The position numbers were made by a program, and so were the translations under genes. Positions 12,161 through 21,834 of a stretch of DNA of 64,000 nucleotides are shown here, one piece after another (the stretch's first letter is position 1; each line of letters begins with the position of its first letter). The notes beneath the pieces were generated by a model. The model was not told the DNA's origin and ran no database searches. It was given only the letters and a program-made list of their open reading frames with translations. Source of the stretch: Tetramitus jugosus (taxonomy: Eukaryota; Heterolobosea; Eutetramitea; Acrasida; Vahlkampfiidae); the NCBI GenBank assembly GCA_937625935.1, contig OW569393.1, forward strand, positions 1-64,000, in the 5' to 3' direction.

Positions 12161-12172
12161 AAAACGCGTTTT
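12161..12172. promoter_or_regulatory. Palindrome AAAACGCGTTTT, copy 2
   Basis: Same core as copy 1 and followed by the same ACGACT[A/G]GTGAGTGTC sequence, giving about 36 bp of shared sequence. A long match outside the palindrome suggests duplicated regulatory DNA. Confidence 0.65.
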
Positions 12173-12233
12173 CATTTTTTACGACTAGTGAGTGTCACTG
12201 TGACAAGTATAAACAGTTGTTACAAACCAAAAT

Positions 12234-12247
12234 GAAAACCCGTTTTC
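12234..12247. promoter_or_regulatory. Palindrome variant GAAAACCCGTTTTC, copy 3
   Basis: One base differs at the centre from copies 1 and 4. It shares the preceding AAT context. Confidence 0.55.
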
Positions 12248-12692
12248 ACTTGTAATTGCTCCTATTAAAGGTTGACAGATGACATTGATTGACACCAGTG
12301 TGACCCACATCACACTCACCTGCGAAAAACAATTCTGGACCTTACAATCAGCAGGAAGTGACGACAAGAAAGAGGTACAAACACACTGTACCATATCAGC
12401 ATGAACCTCGTAAACGCTCATAATAGCGACGATTATTGTGATTTTGGAGCAGAAGTCTATGGTGATGATGATTCTTACTATTGATGTGTGACAATAAACC
12501 GCCTGAACGACATGTACAATTGAACTGGAATCGATTACATCAGATATCACTGAAATCTACCTATCCCGTTTAGGATTCTGTTGCCTATCTGTTACCAGAC
12601 AGTAATTATCCAGAAGAGTATCCAACAGAACTCCACAGACTCGTCCAAGATTTGCATTAAACAGACCCTTGTCACAAAAAAACTATCATAAT

Positions 12693-12706
12693 GAAAACGC
12701 GTTTTC
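12693..12706. promoter_or_regulatory. Palindrome GAAAACGCGTTTTC, copy 4
   Basis: Perfect 14-bp copy, 79 bp before the Cys-rich ORF and 342 bp before the dUTPase start. Its position fits a promoter element for these two genes. Confidence 0.65.
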
Positions 12707-12784
12707 CTTTTGAACTTCCCATTGGTAGTAATGTTTGTCGTACTGATTTGATGGTGTGTGAACTAACTAACTGCTCTCGTTGTG

Positions 12785-12979
12785 ATGAATATGTGCAGTG
12801 AATGCTTTATCGATTGTGATTCGTGTCAACAGAGAGGATGTTGTGTATGTGCTACAGAGTGTAGTGCTTGTTCAAAGAACTGTTGTATGACATGTAAAGT
12901 AACAGTGTGTGGACCTGTTTGTAAGCCATGTGGGGCTGATATATGCAATGGTAATGCTGGAGAGAATGTGAGAGACTGA
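12785..12979 (+). CDS. Small cysteine-rich protein
   Basis: 64 residues from ATG 12,785, with about 17 Cys in CxxC, CC and CxC spacing (CSECFIDCDSCQQRGCCVC). This density is typical of metal-binding proteins such as metallothioneins or multi-zinc peptides, though no specific family is recognised. There is no signal peptide. It ends 68 bp before dUTPase on the same strand, behind an AAAACGCGTTTT palindrome, so the two may share regulation. Confidence 0.55.
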   Translation: MNMCSECFIDCDSCQQRGCCVCATECSACSKNCCMTCKVTVCGPVCKPCGADICNGNAGENVRD

Positions 12980-13047
12980 CTCAAGCGTGTCAATAAATGT
13001 CACTTTACAAAAGCTCAAAGCAAACAAAACAACAACAATAACAAAAC

Positions 13048-13513
13048 ATGTTAAGAGTGAAGAGACTGAGTGAACACGCTATACTACCAGTAAGAGGTAC
13101 TAAAGGAGCTGCTGGATGGGATCTGTCAGCAGCGGATGGTGGAACTGTACCACCAAGAGGAAAGGTATTGATACCAACAGACTTACAGATGGCCATTCCA
13201 GAAGGATATTATGGTAGAATAGCTCCAAGGAGTGGTCTTGCATGGAAGTCTTTTATTGATACAGATGCAGGTGTCATTGATTCAGACTATCGTGGAAATG
13301 TGAATGTAATGCTCTTCAACTATTCAGAAGCCATTACATGTCAAACAAGGCGATAGAATAGCACAGTTGATTCTTGAACAGATAAGCACAGAGGATCTTG
13401 TTGAGGTAGATAGTCTGGATGAAACAGAAAGAGGTTATGGTGGGTTTGCGTCAACTGGGATCAACTGTCTGTACTTGTCTGTATTGTTGTTCTATTATTG
13501 TTTCTGTAACTAG
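13048..13513 (+). pseudogene. dUTPase, one frameshift near motif 4
   Basis: Trimeric dUTP pyrophosphatase, hydrolysing dUTP to dUMP and PPi and so keeping uracil out of DNA. All five motifs are present: AAGWDLSAA (1), APRSGLA (2), [17 protein letters not shown] (3, with the catalytic Asp), GDRIAQLI (4) and [10 protein letters not shown] (5). Motifs 4-5 lie one frame away from 1-3; one extra base near 13,331-13,341 explains it. The first frame stops at 13,356 and the second at 13,513, with an odd hydrophobic tail after motif 5. Start ATG 13,048 follows an A/C-rich leader. It is either mutated or mis-sequenced. dUTPase is common in large DNA viruses and also cellular. Confidence 0.85.
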
Positions 13514-13599
13514 AATGAATCATTGTTAGAGGAGCATTGCTTGCGATAAGCGAACTAGTAGGTGAAAAAAGTAAAGTCTGTGACGCGATGTGACTATAT

Positions 13600-13762
13600 C
13601 TCCTCTCCTGTAAAGCATTGGCTGGCCCATTTTAAATCGGGTCAAGGAAAAGTCTGTACTTTTTGAGCTTTGGGCTCTCGGCCTAATATCCAAAACAGGA
13701 AACTCCTTGTAAGCATTAGCTGGCCCAAACAGCTGGGAACATAGAGGAGTTTCGTTGAAAGC
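13600..13762 (+). ncRNA. Possible structured intergenic RNA or cis element
   Basis: Two imperfect copies of TAAAGCATTGGCTGGCCCA lie about 100 bp apart (13,611 and 13,711). The second copy is bracketed by GAAACTCC (13,699) and GGAGTTTC (13,744), which can pair, with an inner AGCTG/CAGCT stem. GAGC/GCTC can also pair near 13,660. No open frame covers it. It could be a small RNA gene or the leader of the large gene that follows. Confidence 0.35.
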
Positions 13763-13831
13763 GTTGTAACTTTGGCAATTGGACAGGTTTAATCCATACT
13801 GGAACTTTAGTACAACTACTACAACACAACA

Positions 13832-15877
13832 ATGGAAGATGATATGGAGGTATCTGATAGTGAATCACCAGAGTATGAATCAGAGTACGAGTCAGACTAT
13901 GAGCCTGATGATTCAGACACTAACATGGGTGACAAAGAGAAAGAAGATCCATTCAAGAGATTGCTTACCCGTATGGTTATCTTGTATAGATCTACTCTTC
14001 ATGAGAAAGCACCTCATTTTGACATTGATGATTTATCTGGAGGAGATGGATATTGGTATACATATACTACTGAAAAGGGTGAAGAAGCTGAAGACTTTGT
14101 AGCCATAAGTGAGGTCGAAGACGATAAAGGTATTCTGTCTCGTGCATTCAGACGATTCTATGTCAGGATAACAGATGCAATGAAGATGAGTGTATTGGAT
14201 AATGACAAGGAGAGATCACTCAAGAAGTATGAATCATATCGTGAGATGGGTGAAGAGGGTCTATTCGCAATGATCATGCAACTGGGAAAGCAAACACTGG
14301 AACCAAGTATAGATGATACAGACGAGGTATACAGGAAAATTCTGTTGATTATGAGGATAGTGTTATCCACGTGCATACGCGTAGCAGAGTATGACATTAG
14401 AAAGGATATGAATAATATGCACACTGAATTTATGTTGATGTTTGCTCCAATGAGATCAGAACTCCATCAGAAGCTCAAGCATCATCAGCCACTTGCTATC
14501 AACGAAACTCATACAGTATTGAGAGATGCTTGTTCATACAGAAGATCTGTTCTCAAGTTCAATGTTGATCCAGTGTTGTTGAAGCGTGTTGCAAAGCTGT
14601 TGATCAGTAGAGATGGTGTTGGTAAGATAGTTTCTGGACAGACTGATAGTAAGCTGTTCACTGATTACAAGTCCAAGACTCCTTTTGATTCAGATGACGT
14701 TGGTATGTACATGTATCGTGTACGTAACAAGATCTATAGGAATGGAGAATCTGCACCAATGTTCTTTACCAAGAAGTCTATTGAGTGAAGAGCTCAATAA
14801 GATGAAGAACAGAATCAAAGAACTGAGAAAGGTGAACAATGACATGACAAAGGATGGTAATGCTATGAGCCCATCTGAAAAGGTCATCCATGCATCTAAC
14901 CAGAAAGAGATTGACGTTCTAGAGAATGAAACACTCAGAGTTAAGCAGATGATTGGTGTCACCAAACAGAGTTTCATCAAGGTAGCTAAAGAGGCATATT
15001 TCAAATCCTCTACTGATCCAGATAGCACTTCACATTTCAGTTCAGCAATGGATGTGTCATTCAGTAACAAGAATCTACTATATACAACAAAGGGTGGTTC
15101 ATTGGTGAGCACTACTGAAGCAACAAATGGTAGATTGGATATTGATCCATTGGTGGTGTTTTATGTCAGAACACATCACCAACATTGAACAGATGGCTAG
15201 TCAAAAGAGTCTGACTGAAAGAGGTAGAGCTCTTTGTTTACTAGAGTATGCCAGATGCTTGATTAGTATACAACAGATCATTCCCGGATTGAGAAGTGTT
15301 ATGTATGACGAGACCTTTCTTCCAACTGACAAGAATATCAGTTCAATGTCATATGCTTGGGACACAATCAGCGAGATTGAAGAAAACCTATTCGATCCTA
15401 ATAGTAAGATACACAAGAACAGAGACAGAAAAGAGATTGAAGAATATATCAACCACTACATGCTGATGAAGAAATCGGGTGTTATACATCCAATACTGTT
15501 CATGTTGAAGGTGGCACAGATTGGTGTTGAGGACCTGTTGTCTGATAGTATCCCAAGCATGATATTCAAAGGTCTATCAAACACACATAAGGACAATGTA
15601 TTGAGACACTTGTCAGACATGGTGTTGGCTGACCGTAAGCCAGATTCAATTGTTCATGATTTGATCAAATGGATCATTGCAACATGTTCAAGTCATGCAA
15701 CAAGACAAGTATCGAGATTGGCAAAAACATACTTTTCTAGTGTTTACGGGTTCTACTTTGAAGACACAAAAGCACCAACCATCAGATATGACTCAGAAAA
15801 GTACAGATCAATGTCTAAACAGTTGTTCTCTGATGTTCTGATAGCAAAGAGAGATATTGCAAAGCCCAGAAGTGAGA
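13832..15877 (+). pseudogene. Large unrecognised island gene, 5' part (two frameshifts)
   Basis: Starts at ATG 13,832 with an acidic, Ser/Glu/Asp-rich leader, then long helical segments. Frame 1 runs to 14,788; the protein continues one frame over (about 14,790-15,170) with a Lys/Glu-rich coiled-coil-like stretch, then in a third frame to the transposon junction at 15,877. Each switch is where a protein-like frame hands over within a few codons, so single-base indels are likely. The coding potential is strong (long frames, few stops) but I recognise no domain. The gene was cut by the Mutator-like element and resumes at 19,189 in the matching frame. Confidence 0.6.
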
Positions 15878-15886
15878 ATGGAGAAG
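15878..15886. repeat. Target-site duplication ATGGAGAAG, left
   Basis: Identical to 19,180-19,188 on the far side of the element. Nine bases is the usual duplication length for Mutator-like transposons. Confidence 0.85.
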
Positions 15887-15889
15887 GCA

Positions 15890-16598
15890 GGTAGCTGAGC
15901 GGCAGTAATGATTGACTGAGCGGCAGTAATGGTGAAAAGCAGTAAACAGTTGATTTCCTTGTATTGTTGGACACCCCGTTAGGTCTTCCTGCTCCACAGA
16001 TATTCTGATCTGTATCGAACAAACTCCTTTGATATCCCTCAATAATACTGAACACCCTATCATGAAACTCGTTGGCAGTATCAGGCAGTTCTTTTAGATT
16101 ATGTTTAACTGCAAAATGTATGAGACACGCGTTGATATGTTTGCATATTCTCGTATGATTGAGATAATCTATGCAAGTACAACAAGTGTATTGAAGGTTC
16201 ACTCCATAATCATCAACTTTGTAAATAAAAGGTCCTTCTAATCCTTCTTCTACTCTATTTTTTGTATATAACTTCTTTCCCTTCTCCAATCGTAACGATA
16301 GTTGTCGCACTGTTTCATTCTTATGGACTTGCTTGAAACTCTGTTTCCTCAATTGTTGGTTGGTAAATTTAACAATATGATTCAACAGCTTATCGAAACG
16401 TTTGATCTTCCCAGATAAATCCATCTGGAACAAACGTATAGCAGTTTCCGTCACGTTGTTAGTGGATCCAAGACTGTTATTTCTCAAACATCTTTCGCTC
16501 GAATTCCAGTACGATGATGCTCCTTGTTAAAGTATTCTAAGAATGATGTTGCATGTGTTCCACATACTCTACATAATTCAGCATACACCTGTATGTAC
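15890..16598 (-). pseudogene. MULE transposase C-terminus with SWIM zinc finger
   Basis: Continues the transposase in other frames. A WMDEYIQVYAELCRVCGTHA stretch lies just below 16,610, then in a new frame TNNVTETAIR, then a SWIM finger of CxCxnCxH form (CTCIDYLNHTRICKH, about 16,150). SWIM fingers follow the catalytic domain in MULE transposases and help bind DNA or protein. The frame has no stop of its own inside the element and reads through the terminal repeat into the interrupted host gene, which confirms decay. Confidence 0.7.
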
Positions 16599-17729
16599 TC
16601 ATCCATTCTTTTCTTTGGTACCCAGAAGTCTTAACATAATCACAGCAACTTTCTCTCTCATATCATTCGGGACTTTTTTCACAATGTGCTTTCTCCAACA
16701 ACGCTTCAGATGAAATCGACAAATACAGAAGTCTATCTCAAGTTGTAAGAGAGCATTAATTTGACTGTTCTCTTCATCCACAGAGAACATAGGTCTTTTG
16801 TAGTTTGCAGGAAATGTTTCTCTTAAATATAGAAGAAATGATCGTATCAACTCTTTCAACACACTAGCTTTGTTGTGACTTGCAATTGAGTAACCTAGAA
16901 TGATTCCTCTGAAATCTTTCTTGGTTACAGTTGTGTACAAATTAATTGGTATACCTTGGTCTGTTACCTTGTAAACTGCATCATGACCGATTACTTTGAA
17001 TATTCTTCCATTCTCAACAGCAAAGGAAATTAAACTCTTTGATACTAAGAGTACGGAGAAGCTGTTCATCATCATTGATTCGATCGAGCCCTGAGGTACT
17101 ATTACATGAAGGTCACTCGATTTCTTGATCAGCTCTTGTAATTCCATTTTAAAAGCTTGAAAATGATCCTTGGATAAGCGTTTCTTCCTATTCTCATGGT
17201 CCATAAAATTTCGGACTATTCTAGTGTTCACACTCAGACCCTCAGCTATTTTAGTACTTGTTGTACCGAATGTTGCTGTCTGCTGTCGTACTGTTTGCCT
17301 TTGATATGTTGTTAAGCCTCGATATAGTTTCAATGTTGGTCTCCATTGAGGACAATGGCTTCCTTTACAGCAAACAATAGCATCTTGAGATGTAAAAGGG
17401 ACATACCACTTCCACTGAGCGGTGCAGTTTTGTGATTCTTGACAGATTGGATGAGTGCAGTCAAATATTTCATATAATGCTATTGTCGCTCGTCCGTGTT
17501 CTTGTGGGAAGGTGTATCCAAGTACTCCAGTCATCAGTGGATTTGGCCAAATTTTTCCGTTATTTCTGAACAAAGTCTGATTCGAAGTCAACTGAGTGAT
17601 ATTTGAATTTCGTTTGAAACCCTGGCTCTTATAGGAGCTTTGAATGAAGGGGATCTCTCTTCTGGTCTTGTCTAATTCAGATTGCACATGTTTTGACGAC
17701 TGTCCACTTATCATATTTATCAATGCCAA
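16599..17729 (-). pseudogene. MULE-domain transposase core
   Basis: Catalytic core of the DDE type. The first Asp is in IGHDAVYKVTDQGIP and the second in FSVDEENSQINAL, followed by a CRFHLKRCWRKH block typical of MULE families. A zinc-binding N-terminal segment (CTHPICQESQNCTAQW, then CCKGSHC) lies upstream. It overlaps the end of the ULP1 frame by about 50 bp one frame away, so the two were probably one protein. The downstream part is frame-shifted at about 16,600. Not expected to be active as it stands. Confidence 0.8.
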
Positions 17730-18672
17730 CGGGTGTTATGTTACTATCTTCTTCGATAAGAGACAATTGTTTGGCTTTGAATGATAGTTTTGGTTGTTGT
17801 TCAAATATACTCTCTGAGTTTGAAGCTTCACCAATTTCATCCTCTTCGTCTGAATTCAAATTCTGAACAGAGCCTTCATTTCTTTCGTCTGCATTGAATA
17901 TGGTTGTCAATTGTTTAACGACACTCTTAATTTTGTTCGATGATAAGTCTTCTTCAACGGAAGTACATGTTGAACTAACTACTGATAACCTGTGAGTGAG
18001 CTTTTCATGAAGCTCTTTACGATATTCACTTATAGTTTCATTTGTGAAGTGCAACTGTTCGTTTTTGAATTCATTCATATCACCAGACAACTCCAATAAA
18101 TGCTTGATGTATTGGAGAATATATATTCCACAGTCATAAGTATTGTTTTGTTGGGGTAAATGAAGTCGTTCAACTCTAACTTCACGTTCATCTTCGTTCG
18201 GGTTTTCTTGTTTCCATCTCACATGCATAAAGTGCTTCAATTGCGATACAGGAGTCTCATGCCAGCGGGCAAGACTATCACAATATACTATTTCGTCAAC
18301 CCCATCTGTTGAATGAATCAAAAAAAGTATCCAGTGATTGTTCACACATACCGGAATAATAGTTGTCGTACCATCAAATATGTTATGATGAACAATTCGT
18401 GATGCGCACCTGGAAGGATCATTCACCATGACCGGGAAAAATTGAGTATTCATGATGTGAATTCTGTCTGTTCTAAATGAATTGTACAGCTCGTTAATTC
18501 CAAAATCAATAGCACTATCATTCAACCATTCACCAGGAAGAAGAGTTGTGAGATCCGTTTCATTTAGTGCAGCATTGTCAAATAAACGAATTTTACGGTG
18601 CGGTGTTGTTGATGGAGTTATTTTCCCTCTCTCTCTTTTTTTCTGTGGCGGTGTCTTGACATCTTGATGTGA
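17677..18672 (-). pseudogene. ULP1-type cysteine protease segment of the MULE
   Basis: Peptidase C48 (SUMO protease) fold. It has an LLPGEWLNDSAIDFG entry motif, catalytic His in NNHW, Asp in VYCDSL, and a QQNNTYDCG block with the active-site Cys. An acidic linker follows. ULP1 domains are known as partners of MULE transposases in some plant lineages. Upstream the same frame runs without a break to the TAA at 18,673-18,675, which ends the SAP ORF, so a nonsense change may separate what was one polyprotein. Confidence 0.8.
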
Positions 18673-19062
18673 TTAACTTGGGTGTTGATCTTCATTGGTA
18701 GTTTGTGTTTTATAGATTGGTGATGTCATTGTTTGCTCATTGTGTGAACTAATGTTCATTGTTTTCAAGTGATTGTTCGACCTTGTTAGTTTCTCTTCCG
18801 GACTACCCATTCTGCTCAAGCCGTGAACATCCAGGAAAATCACAATTTCGTGATTATCACATGAGTCAAAAGAAAGGTTATTGACGAATGGAAGAAGTCG
18901 TCCAATGAGAACAAGCTTAGAATTTGCTCTTGAACTGAGTTCTCTTTCTTCGCACATCCTTCTCAAATTTACAATGCTCATTCTCTCTAAATGAGAGAGA
19001 GATTGATTAATGACGACTTGGTTTTGTATCTTCGCCACTGGTCTTGGTCTTCTTCTGCGCAT
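18673..19062 (-). CDS. SAP-domain protein of the MULE
   Basis: 129 residues from ATG 19,062. A basic N-terminus (RRRRPRPVAK) precedes a SAP-like helix-extended loop-helix (MSIVNLRRMCEERELSS, then KLVLIGRLL), a DNA-binding motif. It ends at a TAA in frame with the ULP1 segment. It is either a separate first gene or the N-terminus of a SAP-ULP1-MULE-SWIM protein. An E2F-like TTTTCGCGCC lies 25 bp before the ATG. Confidence 0.6.
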   Translation of the reverse strand: MRRRRPRPVAKIQNQVVINQSLSHLERMSIVNLRRMCEERELSSRANSKLVLIGRLLPFVNNLSFDSCDNHEIVIFLDVHGLSRMGSPEEKLTRSNNHLKTMNISSHNEQTMTSPIYKTQTTNEDQHPS

Positions 19063-19086
19063 TTGTTTGTGTGTGATTTGAATTCT

Positions 19087-19096
19087 GGCGCGAAAA
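19087..19096 (-). promoter_or_regulatory. E2F-like site in the MULE right end
   Basis: Minus-strand TTTTCGCGCC, a textbook E2F/DP core, between the terminal repeats and the first ATG of the element. It would tie transposon expression to S phase if the host factor binds it. Confidence 0.45.
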
Positions 19097-19179
19097 TTTA
19101 CTGCCTCTCATCATGGATCGTTACTGCCCGTCAGATTTCCTGCCCGTCAGATTTCCATTACTGCCTCTCATAATTTTCC

Positions 19180-19188
19180 ATGGAGAAG
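19180..19188. repeat. Target-site duplication ATGGAGAAG, right
   Basis: Matches 15,878-15,886 exactly, at the point where the interrupted host gene resumes. Confidence 0.85.
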
Positions 19189-20757
19189 TGTCTGTTGGTG
19201 GATGGAATTCATACGTCGTTTATCCACTCAATCCTAAGCTAACCACAGCCAAACAAGATGGCATATTCGTTGATCTGACCAAGGGCTCTCATTCAAACCT
19301 CACAGAATTACAAGCAGTAAGAACAGTGAATGACAACCTGTCCAGAGAATTGTCTGGCTATGTACCGTTATTGGGTGATCAAGACGATGAAGAAGAGTCT
19401 GAAGAAGAACATGATATAGAGATGAACGAGACAATCAGCGAAGAAATCACTGATCCTTCTATTGCATCATTGCTGAAGGAGTTTGAAAATGAAGTGGATG
19501 TAACAGTGAAAGTAGAAGTGAAGTCTGATGATAAATACAAGAGCGAAAAACAGAGTGTATTGGATATACTACTATCAGACATAGAAGGACCAGTCATAGT
19601 GAAGAACGTGATGGATAGACATGGTGCCATGATGGTTCACCAGATCCTTGCATCAGACTCTTCATCTGATTATGCTAGACCAGATGATGGAACATCTCCT
19701 TATGCAGACGACGAAGAGGGAGAGGATGACTCTGAGCATCAAGTGCTTGAAGTTGTTGATAGATTGTCAGAAGGGTAGCTATCAGTGTGATTAACCTGTT
19801 GAACACTAAAGCTAGTCATTCACGATTGATCAAGAACAAGACTCATGCTCTGAAGGTGATAAGAAAGTATTTGACTGATATGGAGCTTGGTCCAAGAACA
19901 ATACGTCGTTATCTGATCAAAGAAACAGACGAGAAAGACCCTCCTATCGAACCATCAATCAAGTGGGTCAGAACGATATACTATTTGGTGGTTGACAGTT
20001 TATTACTCACATGTGATGCTATGCAATCATTGGAAGATTAGTGTCACTAGTATCAAGGACAGTGATCTGTTGAAGACCACCGTTCCTGATATCATGGCAA
20101 GGATTAATGATAACAGTCATGAAGTCATGAACTATGTAGAACGTTTGATTGGTGAATGCGCGGAGGAACCAGGTCAAAGGCAATACTATACCTGTTGATA
20201 TTGGTGACTCGATACCAGAATGAAAGCGCTGCCAATACAATTGCACAGGAAGAGGATACTGAACCGTATGCGACAGACAAGGACAACATGCTCGCACAGA
20301 TAGCAACGCTGAAGGGACAGAGGAGTGAATTGTTTGATCTGTTGCAGAAAAAGATCCAACAGGACATAATATCTGAAATGCATGACAATACAAAGAGTGC
20401 AAGCAATGTAGAGATGATGGCTCATTTGATGCAGGCAATTACCTTGTGGTATAACAGAGGCATATCAGCGATCTCTGCATGCAACCTATCTGAACTACAT
20501 GGGTGATAAGGCAGACATGTTCAAGAATATAATCATCAGCTTCAGTAGACCTGTTGAAGTGGGCTTTAACAGAAACGAGAGAAAGAAGAGAATAGATAAG
20601 AAGGGATACGACGAGTGTTTGATAGAAGAATGTCTATCACTGGAAGACCTAGCTTCAGACCTATTAAGCCATTCCTCAAGAAGGATGTGATCCTATTGTA
20701 CCAAAGACAGTGTCAATGATCAAGTATTGTCTACCATTTGAGTATATTAAACAGTAA
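19189..20757 (+). pseudogene. Large unrecognised island gene, 3' part (several frameshifts)
   Basis: Continues the gene cut at 15,877. The reading frame on both sides of the 9-bp duplication agrees. It has an Asp/Glu-rich middle (DQDDEEESEEEHD, 19,381) and helical segments. It passes through at least five further frames (19,778; about 20,040; about 20,190; about 20,500; about 20,650-20,710) before a last protein-like tail ending in YIKQ and TAA at 20,755-20,757. Total coding length with the 5' part is about 1,200 codons. No family is recognised. The indel load shows long-standing decay or poor base calling. Confidence 0.55.
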
Positions 20758-20762
20758 AGAGT

Positions 20763-21138
20763 TTACTTGTTGAGAATCATAATGTCCATCAATCCCTTCG
20801 ATGAGCAGTTCTTAAGAGTCTTAGCCCAGATTCTTCTGGTCTTCTTGTGATATTCGAGGTGTATCATTCCCCACTCAAGATAAGCATGTGCTCTTCCATT
20901 CTGACCTGCTCCATTTGGTATTGAGTACCATGAATCTTCACAGGAGCTCCTTGCACAGTTGCATCACTGAACAACCAGTTTCCAACAAGACACCATCAAA
21001 ATTGATATGATTAAAAAGCTCGCCCCATGTTCTGATACCAAGAGCACCATACTTGAATGCATTGAATGAAGGGAATACTGGTACATTCTCTCTCACATGC
21101 ATAGAGTTATCGTTCAACTGAGCTGGTGAAAATGTCAT
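20763..21138 (-). pseudogene. Unrecognised minus-strand gene with frameshifts
   Basis: From ATG 21,138 a frame gives MTFSPAQLNDNSMHVRENVP and continues to about 20,990. Protein-like sequence then moves through two other frames, ending in KGLMDIMILNK and TAA at 20,763-20,765. It is convergent with the large gene, with 5 bp between stops. The segment WYSIPNGAGQNGRAHAYLEW looks like a folded domain but I cannot name it. Confidence 0.4.
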
Positions 21139-21536
21139 GAGAAGAAGAGAGATAGAAAGGTGTCTATTGAAAGAGTTTATGGTGCTACTTCTCTCATCAG
21201 AAAGTTCTATATCGATAGAAGGCTCAACAATTTGTTGCAGAGAAAGTGGCAGAGAAATGGAAGAAGAGAAGAAAGTTGAGTACAACACTCGTTTTGAATG
21301 AGGGAACTTACAAGGGAAAGTAGGTGTCCTTGCAAAGAAGGAGAAGGACGAAATTGAAGCTATCAAGGTAAAGTACCAGACTCAAGAGAGAATTGGATGA
21401 GCAATATAAGGGAGTAGTGGAACCTAATAGTGAAGAGATGATATTGAGAAGATTGATCTCTCCAATGATAGTGAATAACAGTTCAATTTTTCATATAGAT
21501 GTTCAGCACTGTCAGCTAACGCTGCCAGTGCAATGA
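21137..21536 (+). pseudogene. Unrecognised Lys/Glu-rich gene with frameshifts
   Basis: ATG 21,137 opens a 53-codon frame ending in KKVEYNTRFE. Two further frames carry GKVGVLAKKEKDEIEAIKVK and RELDEQYKGVVEPNSEEM up to TGA at 21,534-21,536. The charged, helical composition suggests a coiled coil. Its start overlaps that of the minus-strand gene, so one of the two starts is wrong. Confidence 0.4.
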
Positions 21537-21560
21537 TAGCTAGCAAAAAAAAACAGGATA

Positions 21561-21605
21561 TATAAGGAAAAAGCTCTCCTTAGGTTGGGAATCCAGGAAG
21601 TATCC
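21561..21605. repeat. Block shared with the subtelomere (1318-1362)
   Basis: TATAAGGAAA, a short hairpin, then TCCTTAGGTTGGGAATCC and TATCC match the subtelomeric block with few differences. The minus-strand stop codon and last residues (PT, stop) of the adjacent 84-codon ORF lie inside it. Confidence 0.55.
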
Positions 21606-21834
21606 TCAAAACAACACCTTGAACCCAAGGAGAGTAAATAGGTCCCTGTTTTGTTTTGACTTTGATCTTGCGGTAAAACTCCTCCTTACCATTATCAGAT
21701 CTCAAAAAGATCGCGAAATGATAATGATTCTCTTCTGTTACTCCGATTTCTTCAAATGTTTGTTCCAAAAATCTCTTCTGCTTTCGGGCCCTTGAATACA
21801 ATTTGTTATGAGGTCTCTTATGCTTCTTGGTCAT
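21580..21834 (-). CDS. Unrecognised basic 84-residue protein
   Basis: ATG 21,834, uninterrupted. The N-terminus is strongly basic (MTKKHKRPHNKLYSRARKQK), followed by a mixed domain with aromatic residues (NHYHFAIFLRSDNGKEEFYR). I recognise no family. Its last codons lie in a block shared with the subtelomere, so a related fragment exists near the chromosome end. Confidence 0.45.
   Translation of the reverse strand: MTKKHKRPHNKLYSRARKQKRFLEQTFEEIGVTEENHYHFAIFLRSDNGKEEFYRKIKVKTKQGPIYSPWVQGVVLRILPGFPT

Larger units (their letters stand above)
11867..12784. other. Intergenic stretch with palindromes and a coding-like tail
   Basis: Holds three of the four palindromes. A 27-codon ORF lies at 12,401-12,484 plus, and a protein-like 28-codon tail (DSVAYLLPDSNYPEE) at 12,574-12,660 plus begins just after a TTTAG that could be a splice acceptor or a stop. 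They may be the remains of one small gene, but this cannot be settled here. The minus ORF of 121 codons at 12,185-12,550 spans a palindrome and is not believed. Confidence 0.4.
15887..19179 (-). mobile_element. Mutator-like element (MULE), 3,293 bp, degenerate
   Basis: Bounded by a perfect 9-bp duplication. The ends carry inverted tandem copies of a GGCAGTAATG motif: at 15,900 and 15,924 on the left, and as TTACTGCC/TGCCCGTCAG copies at 19,098-19,170 on the right. Inside, on the minus strand, lie SAP, ULP1 protease, MULE transposase and SWIM segments. The host gene frame is continuous if the element and one duplication are removed. The left-end sequence recurs at the right end of the MITE at 32,812-33,229, showing a family in this genome. 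Confidence 0.85.

Noticed and set aside
12185-12550. 121-codon minus ORF in the palindrome region
   Set aside because: It crosses the GAAAACCCGTTTTC palindrome and has no domain; the plus strand looks equally coding-like.
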